A stretch of DNA of 64,000 bases from Microvirga solisilvae (lineage in GTDB: Bacteria; Pseudomonadota; Alphaproteobacteria; Rhizobiales; Beijerinckiaceae): NCBI RefSeq assembly GCF_022808595.1, contig NZ_JAKUCN010000008.1:146125-210124 (forward strand). Reading direction: 5' to 3'. Under the pieces are notes generated by a model that did no database searches, was not told the DNA's origin, and was given only the letters and a program-made list of their open reading frames with translations. The translations under genes were made by a program, and so were the position numbers. Every line of letters starts with the position of its first letter. Positions within the stretch are counted from its first letter, which is position 1. Shown one piece after another: positions 46,045 through 55,368 of the stretch.

Positions 46045-46590
46045 TCAACCGAGATCGAGTGTCAAGGCAGGTGCGGGCTTGAGAAGAAGGGGACATCCCG
46101 CCGCAACGAACACGACCGCATCGCAAGCATCGGCGATGCGCTGGTTTAGACGGCCTTGCTCGTCTCGGAAGGAACGGCCGAGGGCTGTTGCAGGCACGAT
46201 ACCTTGACCCACTTCGTTGGAAACGAGCACCGCAGGTCCCTTGATTGCATTCAAGGACTCGATGACGGCGTTCCTTTCACGTACGACATCGCGCCCGGCG
46301 AGCATCACATTCGACAGCCAGAGCGTCAGACAGTCGATGACGACTACTCGTCCGAAACCTGCCTGCGCGCGAATGGCATCGGCGAGATCGAGCGGCGCTT
46401 CGTGCGTCTGCCACGATGAATCACGTTCCGCACGATGATGCGCGATGCGCGCGCGCATCTCGTCGTCGAAGCCCTGCGCTGTTGCGATGAGAATGCGTGT
46501 AGCCTGTGAGGCCTCCGCTAATTGCTGTGCAATGCGACTTTTGCCTGAGCGTGCTCCGCCCAGAACGAGGACGCGGCGATGAATGGTCAT
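46045..46590 (-). CDS. cobU: Adenosylcobinamide kinase / adenosylcobinamide-phosphate guanylyltransferase
   Basis: Bifunctional enzyme (CobU, called CobP in alphaproteobacteria) that phosphorylates adenosylcobinamide and transfers GMP from GTP in nucleotide-loop assembly of B12. The 181-aa product has the P-loop GGARSGKS (11-18), the conserved ARIAHHRAER with the guanylylated His, WQTHEAPLDL, VVVIDCLTLWLSNVM, and VSNEVGQGIVPATALGRSFRDEQGRLNQRIA. It converges with the BtuF-like gene, 12 bp between stop codons. This suggests salvage of imported corrinoids. Confidence 0.95.
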   Translation of the reverse strand: MTIHRRVLVLGGARSGKSRIAQQLAEASQATRILIATAQGFDDEMRARIAHHRAERDSSWQTHEAPLDLADAIRAQAGFGRVVVIDCLTLWLSNVMLAGRDVVRERNAVIESLNAIKGPAVLVSNEVGQGIVPATALGRSFRDEQGRLNQRIADACDAVVFVAAGCPLLLKPAPALTLDLG

Positions 46591-46621
46591 TTTATTGGTC
46601 CGAGGCGGAGAGCGGGTGCCG

Positions 46622-48067
46622 TTATGTTGCCAGACGGTCGAGAGGCAAGGTCATGTGCACCTGCAAGCCTTCGCGGGGCCATTCTCGCTCAAGTGTACCA
46701 CCGAGCTGGCCCGTGACGCTTCGTTGAGAGAGTTGCGTGCCGAAGCCTTCGAATTGCGGCGGGGATTCCACGATAGGACCGCCCATCTCCTTCCACAGGA
46801 GATCGACCATGCCGTCATGGATGTTCCAGCGAATGGAGATTTCACCTTCGGCCTGCGAGAGGGAGCCGTATTTAGCCGCATTCGTCGCAAGCTCGTGGAG
46901 AACGAGGGCAAGGCTTGTCGTCGTATTCGATCCGATACGTACGCTCGGTCCTTCGATCACGACCTTGTTCGAACTCCCCTGTGCGTAGGGTTCGAGAACT
47001 GACTCACACAACCGGGCAAGCTCGACTTCGGAGCCACCATGCCCCAGCCCGTTGACCGGCTGCACGAGTTCATGAGCACGCGAGAGAGCGCTCAAGCGCC
47101 CACGCAATGCACTCGCCATTTCCTTGGTGTCTTTTGCCGTACGTGCCGTCATCGACACCATGCCGTTCGCGATCGCGAACAGATTCTTGACGCGGTGGTT
47201 CAGCTCGCGAGTGAGCAGGTTTTGCGACTCTTCGAAAGTATGCTGAGCGGTGACATCGCTGACGACGCCGGACAGGCTCAGGATTTGATGCGCGTCATTG
47301 TCGGAAGCGAAGGACACCTGCCCCACGGAACGAAACCAACGCAGCGCTCCGTCCGGGGTGATCACGCGGTATTCGGATTCGTAGTGGCCGTCTGACTGAG
47401 GGTCACAGGCAGCCGCTATGAGTTTGCTGACACGCTCACGATCCTCGGGGTGAATCAGGCTCACAGCTTGTTCGAACGAAATCCTGTACGGGACCTCAGG
47501 CGAGACCTGATGCAAGGCGCGGGTTTCTTCGTCCCAAACGACCTCGCTGCGCTCGAAATCGACCTGCCAAGTGCCGAGGCTCGCTGCTTCAAGGGCAAGC
47601 CGGTAGCGGGTCTCGAGATTGCGCACCTCTTCTTCAGCCCGCTTCTGAGCGTCGATATTGGTGCTGGTGCCAAACCATCTCACTCTTTCGCCAGAGAGAT
47701 CCTGGATCGGCATAGCCCGGCTGAGGACCCATTCGTATTGGCCTGCAGCGTTTCTCACCCTGAACTCCGCCTCATAAGGCGCGCCATGGGCGAGCGCGAT
47801 GCGCCATTGCTCATGAACGTGGGGCAAATCCTTGGGATGCACGGCATTCTGCCAGCCTTGGCCTAAGGATTGCTCTGGCGTCAGGCCCGTAAAATCATGC
47901 CAGCGGCGGTTGAAATAGTCGTGCGACCCATCGGCCCGTGCCGACCAGACGAGCTGGGGCAGAGATTCCGCCAGGACAGCAAACTGGTTTTCCGTTGCGT
48001 TGAAATCCACCCGGATCTCCCTGGGGCCGCGACTTGCTGCCTGTTCTCCTGCCATAGGGAACTTCAT
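46622..48067 (-). CDS. PAS-domain HWE-family sensor histidine kinase
   Basis: Cytoplasmic sensor kinase, 481 aa, no membrane segments. First PAS domain about 25-145 (LAESLPQLVWSARADGSHDYFNRRWHDFTG, FRVRNAAGQYEWVLSRAMPIQ), second PAS about 150-275 (ETRYRLALEAASLGTWQVD, YRVITPDGALRWFRSVG), then the HWE/HisKA_2 region (LTRELNHRVKNLFAIANGMVSM, phospho-His in NHRVKN) and the ATPase with HELATNAAKYGSLSQAEGEI. No partner response regulator is adjacent, so it is an orphan; such kinases often signal to general-stress or light responses, but no ligand can be assigned. Confidence 0.9.
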   Translation of the reverse strand: MKFPMAGEQAASRGPREIRVDFNATENQFAVLAESLPQLVWSARADGSHDYFNRRWHDFTGLTPEQSLGQGWQNAVHPKDLPHVHEQWRIALAHGAPYEAEFRVRNAAGQYEWVLSRAMPIQDLSGERVRWFGTSTNIDAQKRAEEEVRNLETRYRLALEAASLGTWQVDFERSEVVWDEETRALHQVSPEVPYRISFEQAVSLIHPEDRERVSKLIAAACDPQSDGHYESEYRVITPDGALRWFRSVGQVSFASDNDAHQILSLSGVVSDVTAQHTFEESQNLLTRELNHRVKNLFAIANGMVSMTARTAKDTKEMASALRGRLSALSRAHELVQPVNGLGHGGSEVELARLCESVLEPYAQGSSNKVVIEGPSVRIGSNTTTSLALVLHELATNAAKYGSLSQAEGEISIRWNIHDGMVDLLWKEMGGPIVESPPQFEGFGTQLSQRSVTGQLGGTLEREWPREGLQVHMTLPLDRLAT

Positions 48068-48266
48068 TCTTGTAAGCCTTTATCGAAGCTGACAACCGAA
48101 ATCATGCGCAATTTGTGATTTTATGACCGAAAGAGTAGCCCACGAGACAGGAAGCCGTTAAGAAAGCGCCTCACATCTGGCGCTTCGCGACCGGAGCGCA
48201 TAGATGCAGGCAGCCCTTAAACCCTTGAAGACGGCGTTTCCGCGCTGAGGCTGGTTGAATCCTTTC

Positions 48267-49322
48267 ATGAACGATATGAGCCCCCATCCGGTTGCTCCGC
48301 CGGACATCGCTTCTGCGGAAGCCCTGCATCCCAAGGAACGCCGCTCGCGGCGTTTTGCCTGGATCGGCATGGCAGCCAGCGTGATATTGTTCGTCGCCTC
48401 CCTCGTCGTTCTCTGGAACATCGTTTCCGAAATCGATGTCAACGAACTCAAATCGGCCTTCACAGCGGCGAGCATGCGCCAGATCGGCCTCGCGGTGCTC
48501 TTCACCACCATCAGCTACAGCCTGCTGACCTGCTACGACGCCATTGCCCTGAAGCAGCTCAATCTCAAAGTTCCCTATCGCACGACTGCGATGGCCTCCT
48601 TCACCAGCTATGCGGTCAGCTTTACCCTCGGCTTCCCTCTGCTGACGGCAGGCACGGTCCGCTACTGGATCTACTCCACCAAGGGTGTCAGTGCCGGGCG
48701 GGTGGCGAGCCTCACCGTCATCACAGGTGTCACCTTCTGGCTCGGCATGGCGCTCGTTTTGGCTTGGAGCCTGATCCGCAAGGCCGACGAGCTTGCAAGC
48801 CTCGTCTCCACCCATATCTGGATTAATCAGCTGATCGGTCTGGGCGTGGCCGCTTTCGTCGCCGGTTACCTGATCTGGGTCTCGCTCAAGCGCCGAAGCG
48901 TGCGTATTCAGGGCTGGAAGCTGGAGCTGCCGGGCTTGCGGCTTTCCCTTGGGCAAATCCTCATCGGCGCGGCGGATGTGTGCGCGGGTGCCGGTGTTCT
49001 TTTCGTTCTGCTCCCCGGTGGGCACGGTCTAACCTTCGAGACCTTCCTGGCGGTCTACATCTTCGCGGTCATGCTGGGCGTGGCGAGCCATGCACCTGGG
49101 GGGCTCGGCGTTTTTGAGGCTACCATCCTCGTGGCGCTTTCAAGCTATCCCCGTGAACCTGTTCTCGGGGCGCTGCTGCTCTACCGTCTTTGCTACTATC
49201 TCCTTCCCTTCGTCCTGGCGCTTGCCATGCTGGGGGCATACGAGGTCCGCAACCGCCTTCGGTCATCGAGGGGGGCGTTCAAGCCGGATGACGAGCCTGC
49301 GGAGGAAAGCCTGACCGGGTGA
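48267..49322 (+). CDS. YbhN/UPF0104-family membrane protein
   Basis: Predicted inner-membrane protein of the lysylphosphatidylglycerol synthase N-terminal (flippase-like) family, 351 aa with about eight helices. Typical segments: SYSLLTCYDAIALKQLNLKVPYR, YAVSFTLGFPLLTAGTVRYWIY, FAVMLGVASHAPGGLGVFEATILVAL and ALLLYRLCYYLLPFVLALAML. In this group the synthetic domain is absent, so no aminoacyl transfer is expected; lipid translocation is plausible. Start ATG 48267. It precedes phoR by 62 bp on the same strand but has no known link to phosphate sensing. Confidence 0.85.
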   Translation: MNDMSPHPVAPPDIASAEALHPKERRSRRFAWIGMAASVILFVASLVVLWNIVSEIDVNELKSAFTAASMRQIGLAVLFTTISYSLLTCYDAIALKQLNLKVPYRTTAMASFTSYAVSFTLGFPLLTAGTVRYWIYSTKGVSAGRVASLTVITGVTFWLGMALVLAWSLIRKADELASLVSTHIWINQLIGLGVAAFVAGYLIWVSLKRRSVRIQGWKLELPGLRLSLGQILIGAADVCAGAGVLFVLLPGGHGLTFETFLAVYIFAVMLGVASHAPGGLGVFEATILVALSSYPREPVLGALLLYRLCYYLLPFVLALAMLGAYEVRNRLRSSRGAFKPDDEPAEESLTG

Positions 49323-49384
49323 TGACTCTTGAGAGCGTGCGTCTTAAAGACTGACGCGATGCTCATCGGGGACCCTGCAGGACC

Positions 49385-50677
49385 ATGATCAATCCCAGCG
49401 AGACCGGGCCGGATGACGGCTCCTCAGCGGCCGGTTCCTTGCGGTTTGCGGCGTTTCGCGGTGCTTTCCTGGCGAGCTTGCTGTTGAGCCTTGTCGCTCT
49501 CTGGCGCGGATATGGCGATCTATGGTTCGTCATCGGAGTGGCAGCGGTCCTCGCCCTTAGCCCCATCTTGGGTCTCCGGCAGCGCCAACGTCAGGGCCAG
49601 GCTCTGCATCTTCGCCCCAAGCCCACTGCGCGAAGCGACATGGCGGAAGCGGTGCTGGCCCATATTCCCGATCCGGTGCTCCTGGTCGACCGGCGTTCGG
49701 TGGTTCTCGAGGCCAACAGGGCGGCCCATCTGCTCCTGCCCGGGCTGAAGATCGGCCAGCCTTTCTCCTTTGCCTTGCGCAGCCCGGACGTGCTCGATGC
49801 CATCGAGGAGGCACTTGAAGCCGGAGCGCCCCTCAAGATTGAATATTCAGAACGAGTACCGACTGAGCGCGCCTTCGAGGTGCATATCGGGCCCCTGCAG
49901 ACGGAGGTCTTCGAGGCGGATGTGCAATCCGGCGTCGTGCTGTTCTTCCGTGATCTCACCTCGGCTCGCCGCTTGGAGGCAATGCGGGCGGATTTCGTCG
50001 CCAATGCCAGCCATGAATTGCGCACGCCTCTGGCTTCTCTGCTCGGTTTCATCGAGACACTCCAAGGGCCGGCCAAGGATGATTTAAAGGCCCGCGAGCG
50101 CTTTCTCGAGATCATGCGCGTGCAGGCCCAGCGCATGAAGCGCCTGATCGATGATCTCTTGTCCCTCTCTCGCATCGAGATGCGGGCGCATGTCCCGCCC
50201 ACGCAGGTGGTCGATCTCGGCTCATTGGCGGCGCACATGATCGAGACACTTTCGCCGATGGCCAAGGAGAGGGGAGTTGCGATCCGAGCAGCGTTGCCAT
50301 CAAGCCCGGTCTTTGTCCGGGGGGATCGGGACGAGCTTCTGCGGGTTCTTGAAAACTTGATTGAGAACGCGGTGAAATATGGAGAGAGCGGCGGCGCTGT
50401 CGATGTGACAGTCGAGAATGCAGCTGAAATCTCCGGACGGGTTGTGCTGTCGGTGCAGGACTACGGCCCCGGCATCGCGCCCGAGCACCTGCCGCGCTTG
50501 ACGGAGCGGTTCTACCGCGTCGATGTGGCCGACAGCAGGGATAAGGGTGGCACGGGCCTGGGCCTCGCCATCGTCAAGCACATCATCAACCGACATCGCG
50601 GCCAGCTCGATATTGCCAGCGAGCCAGGGCAGGGCGCGCGTTTTTCTGTGACGCTTCCTGAGGCTCCCCCGGTCTGA
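49385..50677 (+). CDS. phoR: Phosphate regulon sensor kinase PhoR
   Basis: Membrane-bound histidine kinase that phosphorylates PhoB under phosphate starvation. 430 aa: two close membrane helices (FRGAFLASLLLSLVALWRG, YGDLWFVIGVAAVLAL), a PAS domain about 85-195 (AEAVLAHIPDPVLLVDRRSVVLEANRAA), HisKA with FVANASHELRTPLASLLGFIETL (His210), and the ATPase (ENLIENAVKYGE, VQDYGPGIAPEHLPRL, GGTGLGLAIVKHI). PhoB is encoded at the other end of the same cluster, after pstSCAB-phoU. Confidence 0.95.
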   Translation: MINPSETGPDDGSSAAGSLRFAAFRGAFLASLLLSLVALWRGYGDLWFVIGVAAVLALSPILGLRQRQRQGQALHLRPKPTARSDMAEAVLAHIPDPVLLVDRRSVVLEANRAAHLLLPGLKIGQPFSFALRSPDVLDAIEEALEAGAPLKIEYSERVPTERAFEVHIGPLQTEVFEADVQSGVVLFFRDLTSARRLEAMRADFVANASHELRTPLASLLGFIETLQGPAKDDLKARERFLEIMRVQAQRMKRLIDDLLSLSRIEMRAHVPPTQVVDLGSLAAHMIETLSPMAKERGVAIRAALPSSPVFVRGDRDELLRVLENLIENAVKYGESGGAVDVTVENAAEISGRVVLSVQDYGPGIAPEHLPRLTERFYRVDVADSRDKGGTGLGLAIVKHIINRHRGQLDIASEPGQGARFSVTLPEAPPV

Positions 50678-50717
50678 ATCCTTGCGTTTCAAGGCTTGGC
50701 CTTGGGATCCATTCCCG

Positions 50718-50746
50718 CTGTCATTTAATTGTCATCCAACTGTCGT
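50718..50746 (+). promoter_or_regulatory. Pho box upstream of pstS
   Basis: Three direct heptamers with 11-bp periodicity: CTGTCAT (50718), TTGTCAT (50729), CTGTCGT (50740), each separated by TTAA- or CCAA-like 4-nt spacers. This matches the PhoB-binding consensus. It lies 96-124 bp before the pstS start and should activate pstSCAB-phoU-phoB when phosphate is low. Confidence 0.92.
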
Positions 50747-50841
50747 AGAGGCGACATGCGCCGGGCCTAGCTGTCCCATCGCGCGGTCTGGAAGAGGCCA
50801 TGGAGCCACCTGCTGCGCTTGTATGAACAGGGAGACTTACC

Positions 50842-51885
50842 GTGAAGATCATGTCCTTCGCCGTTGCGGCCGGCCTTGCCGTCGCGAGCCTTTCGACCAC
50901 GGCGTCCGCCGCCGACATCACTGGCGCAGGCGCGACTTTCCCCTTCCCGGTCTATTCGAAGTGGGCTGAAGCCTACAAGAAGGAGACGGGCAACGGCATG
51001 AACTACCAGTCCATCGGTTCCGGCGGTGGCATCAAGCAGATCCAGGCCAAGACGGTCGATTTCGGCGCCACCGACGCCCCGATGAAGGGTGAGGATCTCG
51101 AGAAGAACGGCCTCGTTCAGTTCCCGACCGTGATGGGCGCCGTTGTTCCCGTCGTGAACATCCAGGGCGTCCAGCCCGGCCAGATCAAGCTGACGGGTCA
51201 GCTTCTCGCCGACATCTTCCAGGGCAAGATCCTCAAGTGGAACGATGCCAAGATCGCTGAGCTGAATCCCGGCGTGAATCTTCCCGCCGCCAACATCACC
51301 CCGATCTATCGCTCTGACTCTTCCGGCACGACGAGCGTGTTCACCACCTATCTCTCGCAGGTTTCCGATGCATGGAAGGCTGAACTCGGCGTCGGCACCA
51401 CTGTCAACTGGCCGATCGGTCAGGGCGGCAAGGGCAACGAGGGTGTTGCAGCAACCGTGAAGCAGGTTCCGAACTCGATCGGCTATGTCGAGTACGCTTT
51501 CGCCAAGCAAAACAACATTCCCCACACCCTGATCCAGAACAAGGCCGGCAAGTATCCGCAGCCGGAGATCAAGTCGTTCCAGGCTGCTGCCGCCAGCGCC
51601 AATTGGAATTCGGCTCCTGGCTTCGGCATCTCGCTGACAAACCAGGCCGGCGACGACGCTTGGCCGATCACGAACCCCACCTTCATCCTGGTTCACAAGA
51701 ACGCGGAGAAGCCGGAGCAGACCACCGAAGTGCTGAAGTTCTTCGACTGGGCCTACAAGAACGGCGACAAGCTCGCCTCCGATCTTGACTATGTGCCGCT
51801 GCCGGACAACGTGGTCGAGCAGATCCGCGCCACCTGGGCCAAGGACATCAAGAACAGCTCCGGCCAGGCGCTCTTCAAAATGTAA
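50842..51885 (+). CDS. pstS: Phosphate-binding protein PstS
   Basis: Periplasmic receptor of the high-affinity phosphate ABC importer, 347 aa. GTG start at 50842 with AGGGAGAC upstream. Signal peptide MKIMSFAVAAGLAVASL... cleaved at ASA-AD; the mature N-terminus ADITGAGATFPFPVYSKWAE is diagnostic. Phosphate ligands: GAGATF, SIGSGGG, DFGATDAPM and YRSDSSGTTSVFT. An imperfect hairpin (CGGCACC/GGTTGCCG, 51892-51911) lies in the gap before pstC and could protect the pstS part of the mRNA. Confidence 0.97.
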   Translation: MKIMSFAVAAGLAVASLSTTASAADITGAGATFPFPVYSKWAEAYKKETGNGMNYQSIGSGGGIKQIQAKTVDFGATDAPMKGEDLEKNGLVQFPTVMGAVVPVVNIQGVQPGQIKLTGQLLADIFQGKILKWNDAKIAELNPGVNLPAANITPIYRSDSSGTTSVFTTYLSQVSDAWKAELGVGTTVNWPIGQGGKGNEGVAATVKQVPNSIGYVEYAFAKQNNIPHTLIQNKAGKYPQPEIKSFQAAAASANWNSAPGFGISLTNQAGDDAWPITNPTFILVHKNAEKPEQTTEVLKFFDWAYKNGDKLASDLDYVPLPDNVVEQIRATWAKDIKNSSGQALFKM

Positions 51886-51927
51886 GGCTGACGGCACCTT
51901 TTGGGTTGCCGATAAGGAGTGAGGCGG

Positions 51928-52899
51928 ATGGCTGTTGTGTCTGATAAGGTTTCAATGTCGAACATGCAGATCATCCGCCGTCGCACTTCTCCCGTCTTCG
52001 ATCAGGGCTTTCGCTGGGCTTCCTACGGCTCTGCCCTGATCGTTCTCGCCGTTCTCGCCGGCATTATCGGCACCATGGTTCATGGTGGGTGGCCCGCCTT
52101 CAAGGAGTTCGGTTTCGGCTTCGTTACGTCCAGCATCTGGAATGTCGGAGCGGATCAATATGGCGCATGGGTTGCAATTGCCGGCACCCTGACCTCTGCT
52201 CTCATAGCACTTGTGATCGGCGTCCCGATTTCCATCGGCATCGCCATTTTCCTCACGCAGTTGTGCCCATCTTGGCTGCGTCGCCCCGTTTCGACGGTGA
52301 TCGAGCTTCTGGCCGCGGTGCCCAGCATCATCTACGGCATGTGGGGTCTCTTCGTTTTCGCGCCGCTTTTTGCCAAATACGTTCAGGTTCCGCTGTCAAA
52401 TATCGTCGAGGGAATGCCGATTATCGGAACTGTTCTCTATGCCCGCGTGCCATCCGGTGTCGGCATGATGACGGCAGGGATCATCCTCGCGATCATGATC
52501 ATTCCCTTCATCGCCTCGATCACCCGCGATATGCTCGACCAGATTCCGACCGTGCTGCGCGAGAGCGCCTACGGAATCGGCTGCACGACCTGGGAAGTGG
52601 TACGCCATGTGCTGCTCCCGCAGGCCGGCGTCAGCATCATCGGCGCAATCATGCTGGGCCTCGGCCGCGCGCTCGGCGAGACGATGGCCGTCACCTTCGT
52701 GATCGGCAATGCGAACCGCCTGTCGCTCTCGCTCTTCGACCCGAGTTCGACCATCGCGTCTCGCATCGCCAACGAGTTCAACGAGGCCGCCGGCCTGCAG
52801 ATGAACGCATTGCTTGCCCTCGGCTGCATTCTCTTCGTGGTTACATTCATTGTTCTGGCCCTCGCGCGTCTTCTGATTTCCCGCGTGAAGACGCACTAA
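51928..52899 (+). CDS. pstC: Phosphate ABC transporter permease PstC
   Basis: Membrane subunit of the Pst importer, 323 aa. Start ATG 51928 has TAAGGAG 8 nt upstream; an overlapping GTG at 51919 is part of that ribosome site. Six helices: ALIVLAVLAGIIGTMVHGG, WVAIAGTLTSALIALVIGVPISIGIAIFL, TVIELLAAVPSIIYGMWGLFVFAP and so on. The ABC-coupling EAA loop is RESAYGIGCTTWEVVRHVLLPQAGVSIIGA, followed by GRALGETMAVTFVIGN with the Arg/Glu pair essential for transport in E. coli PstC. Confidence 0.96.
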   Translation: MAVVSDKVSMSNMQIIRRRTSPVFDQGFRWASYGSALIVLAVLAGIIGTMVHGGWPAFKEFGFGFVTSSIWNVGADQYGAWVAIAGTLTSALIALVIGVPISIGIAIFLTQLCPSWLRRPVSTVIELLAAVPSIIYGMWGLFVFAPLFAKYVQVPLSNIVEGMPIIGTVLYARVPSGVGMMTAGIILAIMIIPFIASITRDMLDQIPTVLRESAYGIGCTTWEVVRHVLLPQAGVSIIGAIMLGLGRALGETMAVTFVIGNANRLSLSLFDPSSTIASRIANEFNEAAGLQMNALLALGCILFVVTFIVLALARLLISRVKTH

Positions 52900-52907
52900 A
52901 GAGATTG

Positions 52908-53810
52908 ATGATGGATACCGTCCTTTACAATCCAGCAGCAACAGTGACCGCTCCGGCCCCTTGGGGGCGTGTACGCCGCAGCCGTTACGTGGCCGACCGC
53001 GCGCTCAAGGTCATCTGCACGCTGTTTACGCTTCTCGGTGCCTTCGTGCTCGGTTGGATCCTGCTGATGCTCGTCGTCGAAGGCATCGGCGGCCTCTCGC
53101 CTGCGGTGTTCACGGAAACGACGCCAGGCCCCGGCACAGCAGGCGGCGGCATCGCCAATGCCATCGTCGGCAGCCTGATCCTCACTGTTCTGGGTATCGT
53201 TGCCGCCACGCCTATCGGCGTGCTGGCAGGAACCTATCTTGCCGAATACGGCAAGACCTCGATGCTCGCGACGATCATCCGCTTCGTGAACGACATCCTG
53301 CTCGCAGCACCCAGCATTCTTATCGGCCTCTTCGTTTACATGCTGATGGTGCAGCCCATGGGCGGCTATTCCGGCTGGGCCGGCGGCGTGGCGCTTGCCA
53401 TCATCGCGGTGCCAGTCATCGTGCGCTCGACCGAGGATATGCTGCGTTTGGTGCCTAGTTCCTTACGCGAAGCAGGGGCGGCGCTTGGCGCGCCCATGTC
53501 GACGGTCATCATGAAGATCAGTTGGAAAGCGGCTCGCGCCGGCATGGTCACCGGCGTCATCCTCGCCACGGCCCGTATCGCGGGTGAAACCGCACCACTG
53601 CTATTCACCGCGCTCAACAATAATTTCTGGTTCAGCCCGACGCTTATGGGCGGCGTGTCGAACCTGCCTGTCACGATCTACCAATTCGCGCTGGCGCCTT
53701 ACGAGAACTGGCGTGAACTCGCCTGGGCTGGCGCCCTCATCATCACCCTGTCGATCCTGGCGCTGTCCGTTGTGGCGCGCCTGCTCTTGAAGAAGGATAA
53801 AGTCCGATGA
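52908..53810 (+). CDS. pstA: Phosphate ABC transporter permease PstA
   Basis: Second membrane subunit, 300 aa from the ATG pair at 52908/52911. The open frame extends back to 52089 inside pstC only by chance. Helices and motifs: [79 protein letters not shown] and the EAA loop [23 protein letters not shown], then [19 protein letters not shown]. The stop overlaps the pstB start (ATGA), giving tight coupling. Confidence 0.96.
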   Translation: MMDTVLYNPAATVTAPAPWGRVRRSRYVADRALKVICTLFTLLGAFVLGWILLMLVVEGIGGLSPAVFTETTPGPGTAGGGIANAIVGSLILTVLGIVAATPIGVLAGTYLAEYGKTSMLATIIRFVNDILLAAPSILIGLFVYMLMVQPMGGYSGWAGGVALAIIAVPVIVRSTEDMLRLVPSSLREAGAALGAPMSTVIMKISWKAARAGMVTGVILATARIAGETAPLLFTALNNNFWFSPTLMGGVSNLPVTIYQFALAPYENWRELAWAGALIITLSILALSVVARLLLKKDKVR

Positions 53811-54628
53811 GCAGCACGATTGCCGTCAACACGAGCAGCGCCATCGGGAATGCGGCGGCAGCCGACACGACTGTGCCGGTCCGTATCGCTGTGAAGAACC
53901 TCAATTTCTATTATGGTGATTTCCGCAGCCTGAAGGACATCTCCATCGACTTCTACGACCGACAGGTGACGGCGCTCATCGGCCCGTCCGGCTGCGGAAA
54001 ATCGACGCTGCTGCGCACCTTCAATCGCATCTACAGTCTCTATCCGGAGCAGCGCGCCGATGGGCAGATCCTGCTCGATGGGCAGAACGTTCTGTCGCCT
54101 TCCGTGGACGTGAATGAGCTGCGCGCGCGTGTCGGTATGGTGTTTCAGAAGCCGACGCCCTTCCCGATGTCGATCTACGACAACATCGCTTTCGGCATTC
54201 GCCTCTATGAGAAGCTCCCTAAGAGCGAGCTTGATGGGCGTGTGGAGGAAGCCCTGCGCAAGGCGGCTTTGTGGGATGAGGTTAAGGACAAGCTGCGCCA
54301 GTCCGGCATGGGTCTCTCCGGTGGCCAGCAGCAGCGCCTGTGCATTGCGCGTACCATCGCGCAGCGTCCCGAGGTGATCCTGCTCGATGAGCCAACCTCG
54401 GCGCTCGATCCGATCTCTACCGGCAAGATCGAGGAGTTGATCGAGCAATTGCGCTCCGAGTTCACCATCGTCATCGTCACCCACAATATGCAGCAGGCGG
54501 CACGTATCTCGCAGTTCACCGCTTTCATGTATCTGGGCGAGCTCATCGAGTTCGGACCGACGACGAAGATGTTCATGAATCCGTCCAAGAAACAAACCCA
54601 AGACTACATCACGGGCCGCTTCGGCTAA
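53807..54628 (+). CDS. pstB: Phosphate ABC transporter ATPase PstB
   Basis: ATPase of the Pst importer, 273 aa with an N-terminal extension of about 25 residues. [16 protein letters not shown] precedes Walker [10 protein letters not shown]; the Q loop is [18 protein letters not shown], the signature [16 protein letters not shown], Walker [21 protein letters not shown], and the switch His [25 protein letters not shown] is specific to PstB. Overlaps pstA by 4 bp; phoU follows after 24 bp. Confidence 0.97.
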   Translation: MSSTIAVNTSSAIGNAAAADTTVPVRIAVKNLNFYYGDFRSLKDISIDFYDRQVTALIGPSGCGKSTLLRTFNRIYSLYPEQRADGQILLDGQNVLSPSVDVNELRARVGMVFQKPTPFPMSIYDNIAFGIRLYEKLPKSELDGRVEEALRKAALWDEVKDKLRQSGMGLSGGQQQRLCIARTIAQRPEVILLDEPTSALDPISTGKIEELIEQLRSEFTIVIVTHNMQQAARISQFTAFMYLGELIEFGPTTKMFMNPSKKQTQDYITGRFG

Positions 54629-54652
54629 CAAAGTTCCCAGGGGAGACCTCCG

Positions 54653-55366
54653 ATGGCGGAGCACATCGTCACTTCCTACGACAACGACCTGCAGGCGCTG
54701 CGCCGCCGCATCTCCGAGATGGGCGGTATTGCCGAGAAGATGCTGGTCGATGCGATCCAGGCGCTCGTACGTCATGATACGGCACTGGCGCAGAGCGTCA
54801 TCGCATCCGACAAGCGCCTTGATGTGCTGCAGCGTGAGGTGGAGGAGAACGCCATTCTTACCATCGCCCGCCGTCAGCCCCTGGCGGTGGACCTGCGCGA
54901 AACGATTTCCGCCATCCGCGTCTCCGGCGACGTAGAGCGCATCGGCGATCTCGCCAAGAATATCGCCAAGCGCGCGCTTGCCATCGGCACCGATTTCCAG
55001 CCGCAGAAGATCGTTCTTGGACTCCAGCACATGAGCGATCTGGTGCTCGGCCAGCTCAAGGACGTGCTCGATGCTTACGCTCAACAGGACACTGTCCGCG
55101 CTCTCGACGTGTGGAAGCGTGACGGTGCCATCGACGCGCTCTACACCTCGCTCTTCCGAGAGCTTCTTACCTACATGATGGAAGATCCGCGTAATATCTC
55201 GTTCTGCACACATCTCCTCTTCTGCGCCAAGAATATCGAGCGTATCGGCGACCACACCACCAACATCGCCGAGACGGTGCATTATCTCGTGACCGGCGAG
55301 ACGCTGGCCATTGACCGGCCCAAGAACGATCAGTCCATTGACATGAGCGTCGAGGCGGGAGCCTGA
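54653..55366 (+). CDS. phoU: Phosphate regulator PhoU
   Basis: Cytoplasmic negative regulator that connects Pst activity with PhoR. 237 aa, all helical, two PhoU repeats: SYDNDLQALRRRISEMGGIAEKML with DVERIGDLAKNIAKRAL in the first, and LQHMSDLVLGQLKDVLDAYA with KNIERIGDHTTNIAETVHYL in the second, each holding the E(D)xxxD metal-binding motif. GGGGAGACC precedes ATG 54653. phoB starts 2 bp after the stop. Confidence 0.96.
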   Translation: MAEHIVTSYDNDLQALRRRISEMGGIAEKMLVDAIQALVRHDTALAQSVIASDKRLDVLQREVEENAILTIARRQPLAVDLRETISAIRVSGDVERIGDLAKNIAKRALAIGTDFQPQKIVLGLQHMSDLVLGQLKDVLDAYAQQDTVRALDVWKRDGAIDALYTSLFRELLTYMMEDPRNISFCTHLLFCAKNIERIGDHTTNIAETVHYLVTGETLAIDRPKNDQSIDMSVEAGA

Positions 55367-55368
55367 GA

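Noticed and set aside
52089..52907. N-terminal 273-residue extension of the pstA frame inside pstC
   Set aside because: Arg/His-rich out-of-frame reading of pstC; pstA has a normal start at 52908 with family N-terminus.
53699..55282. 527-aa minus-strand frame across pstB and phoU
   Set aside because: Crosses gene boundaries of certain genes; low-complexity antisense composition.
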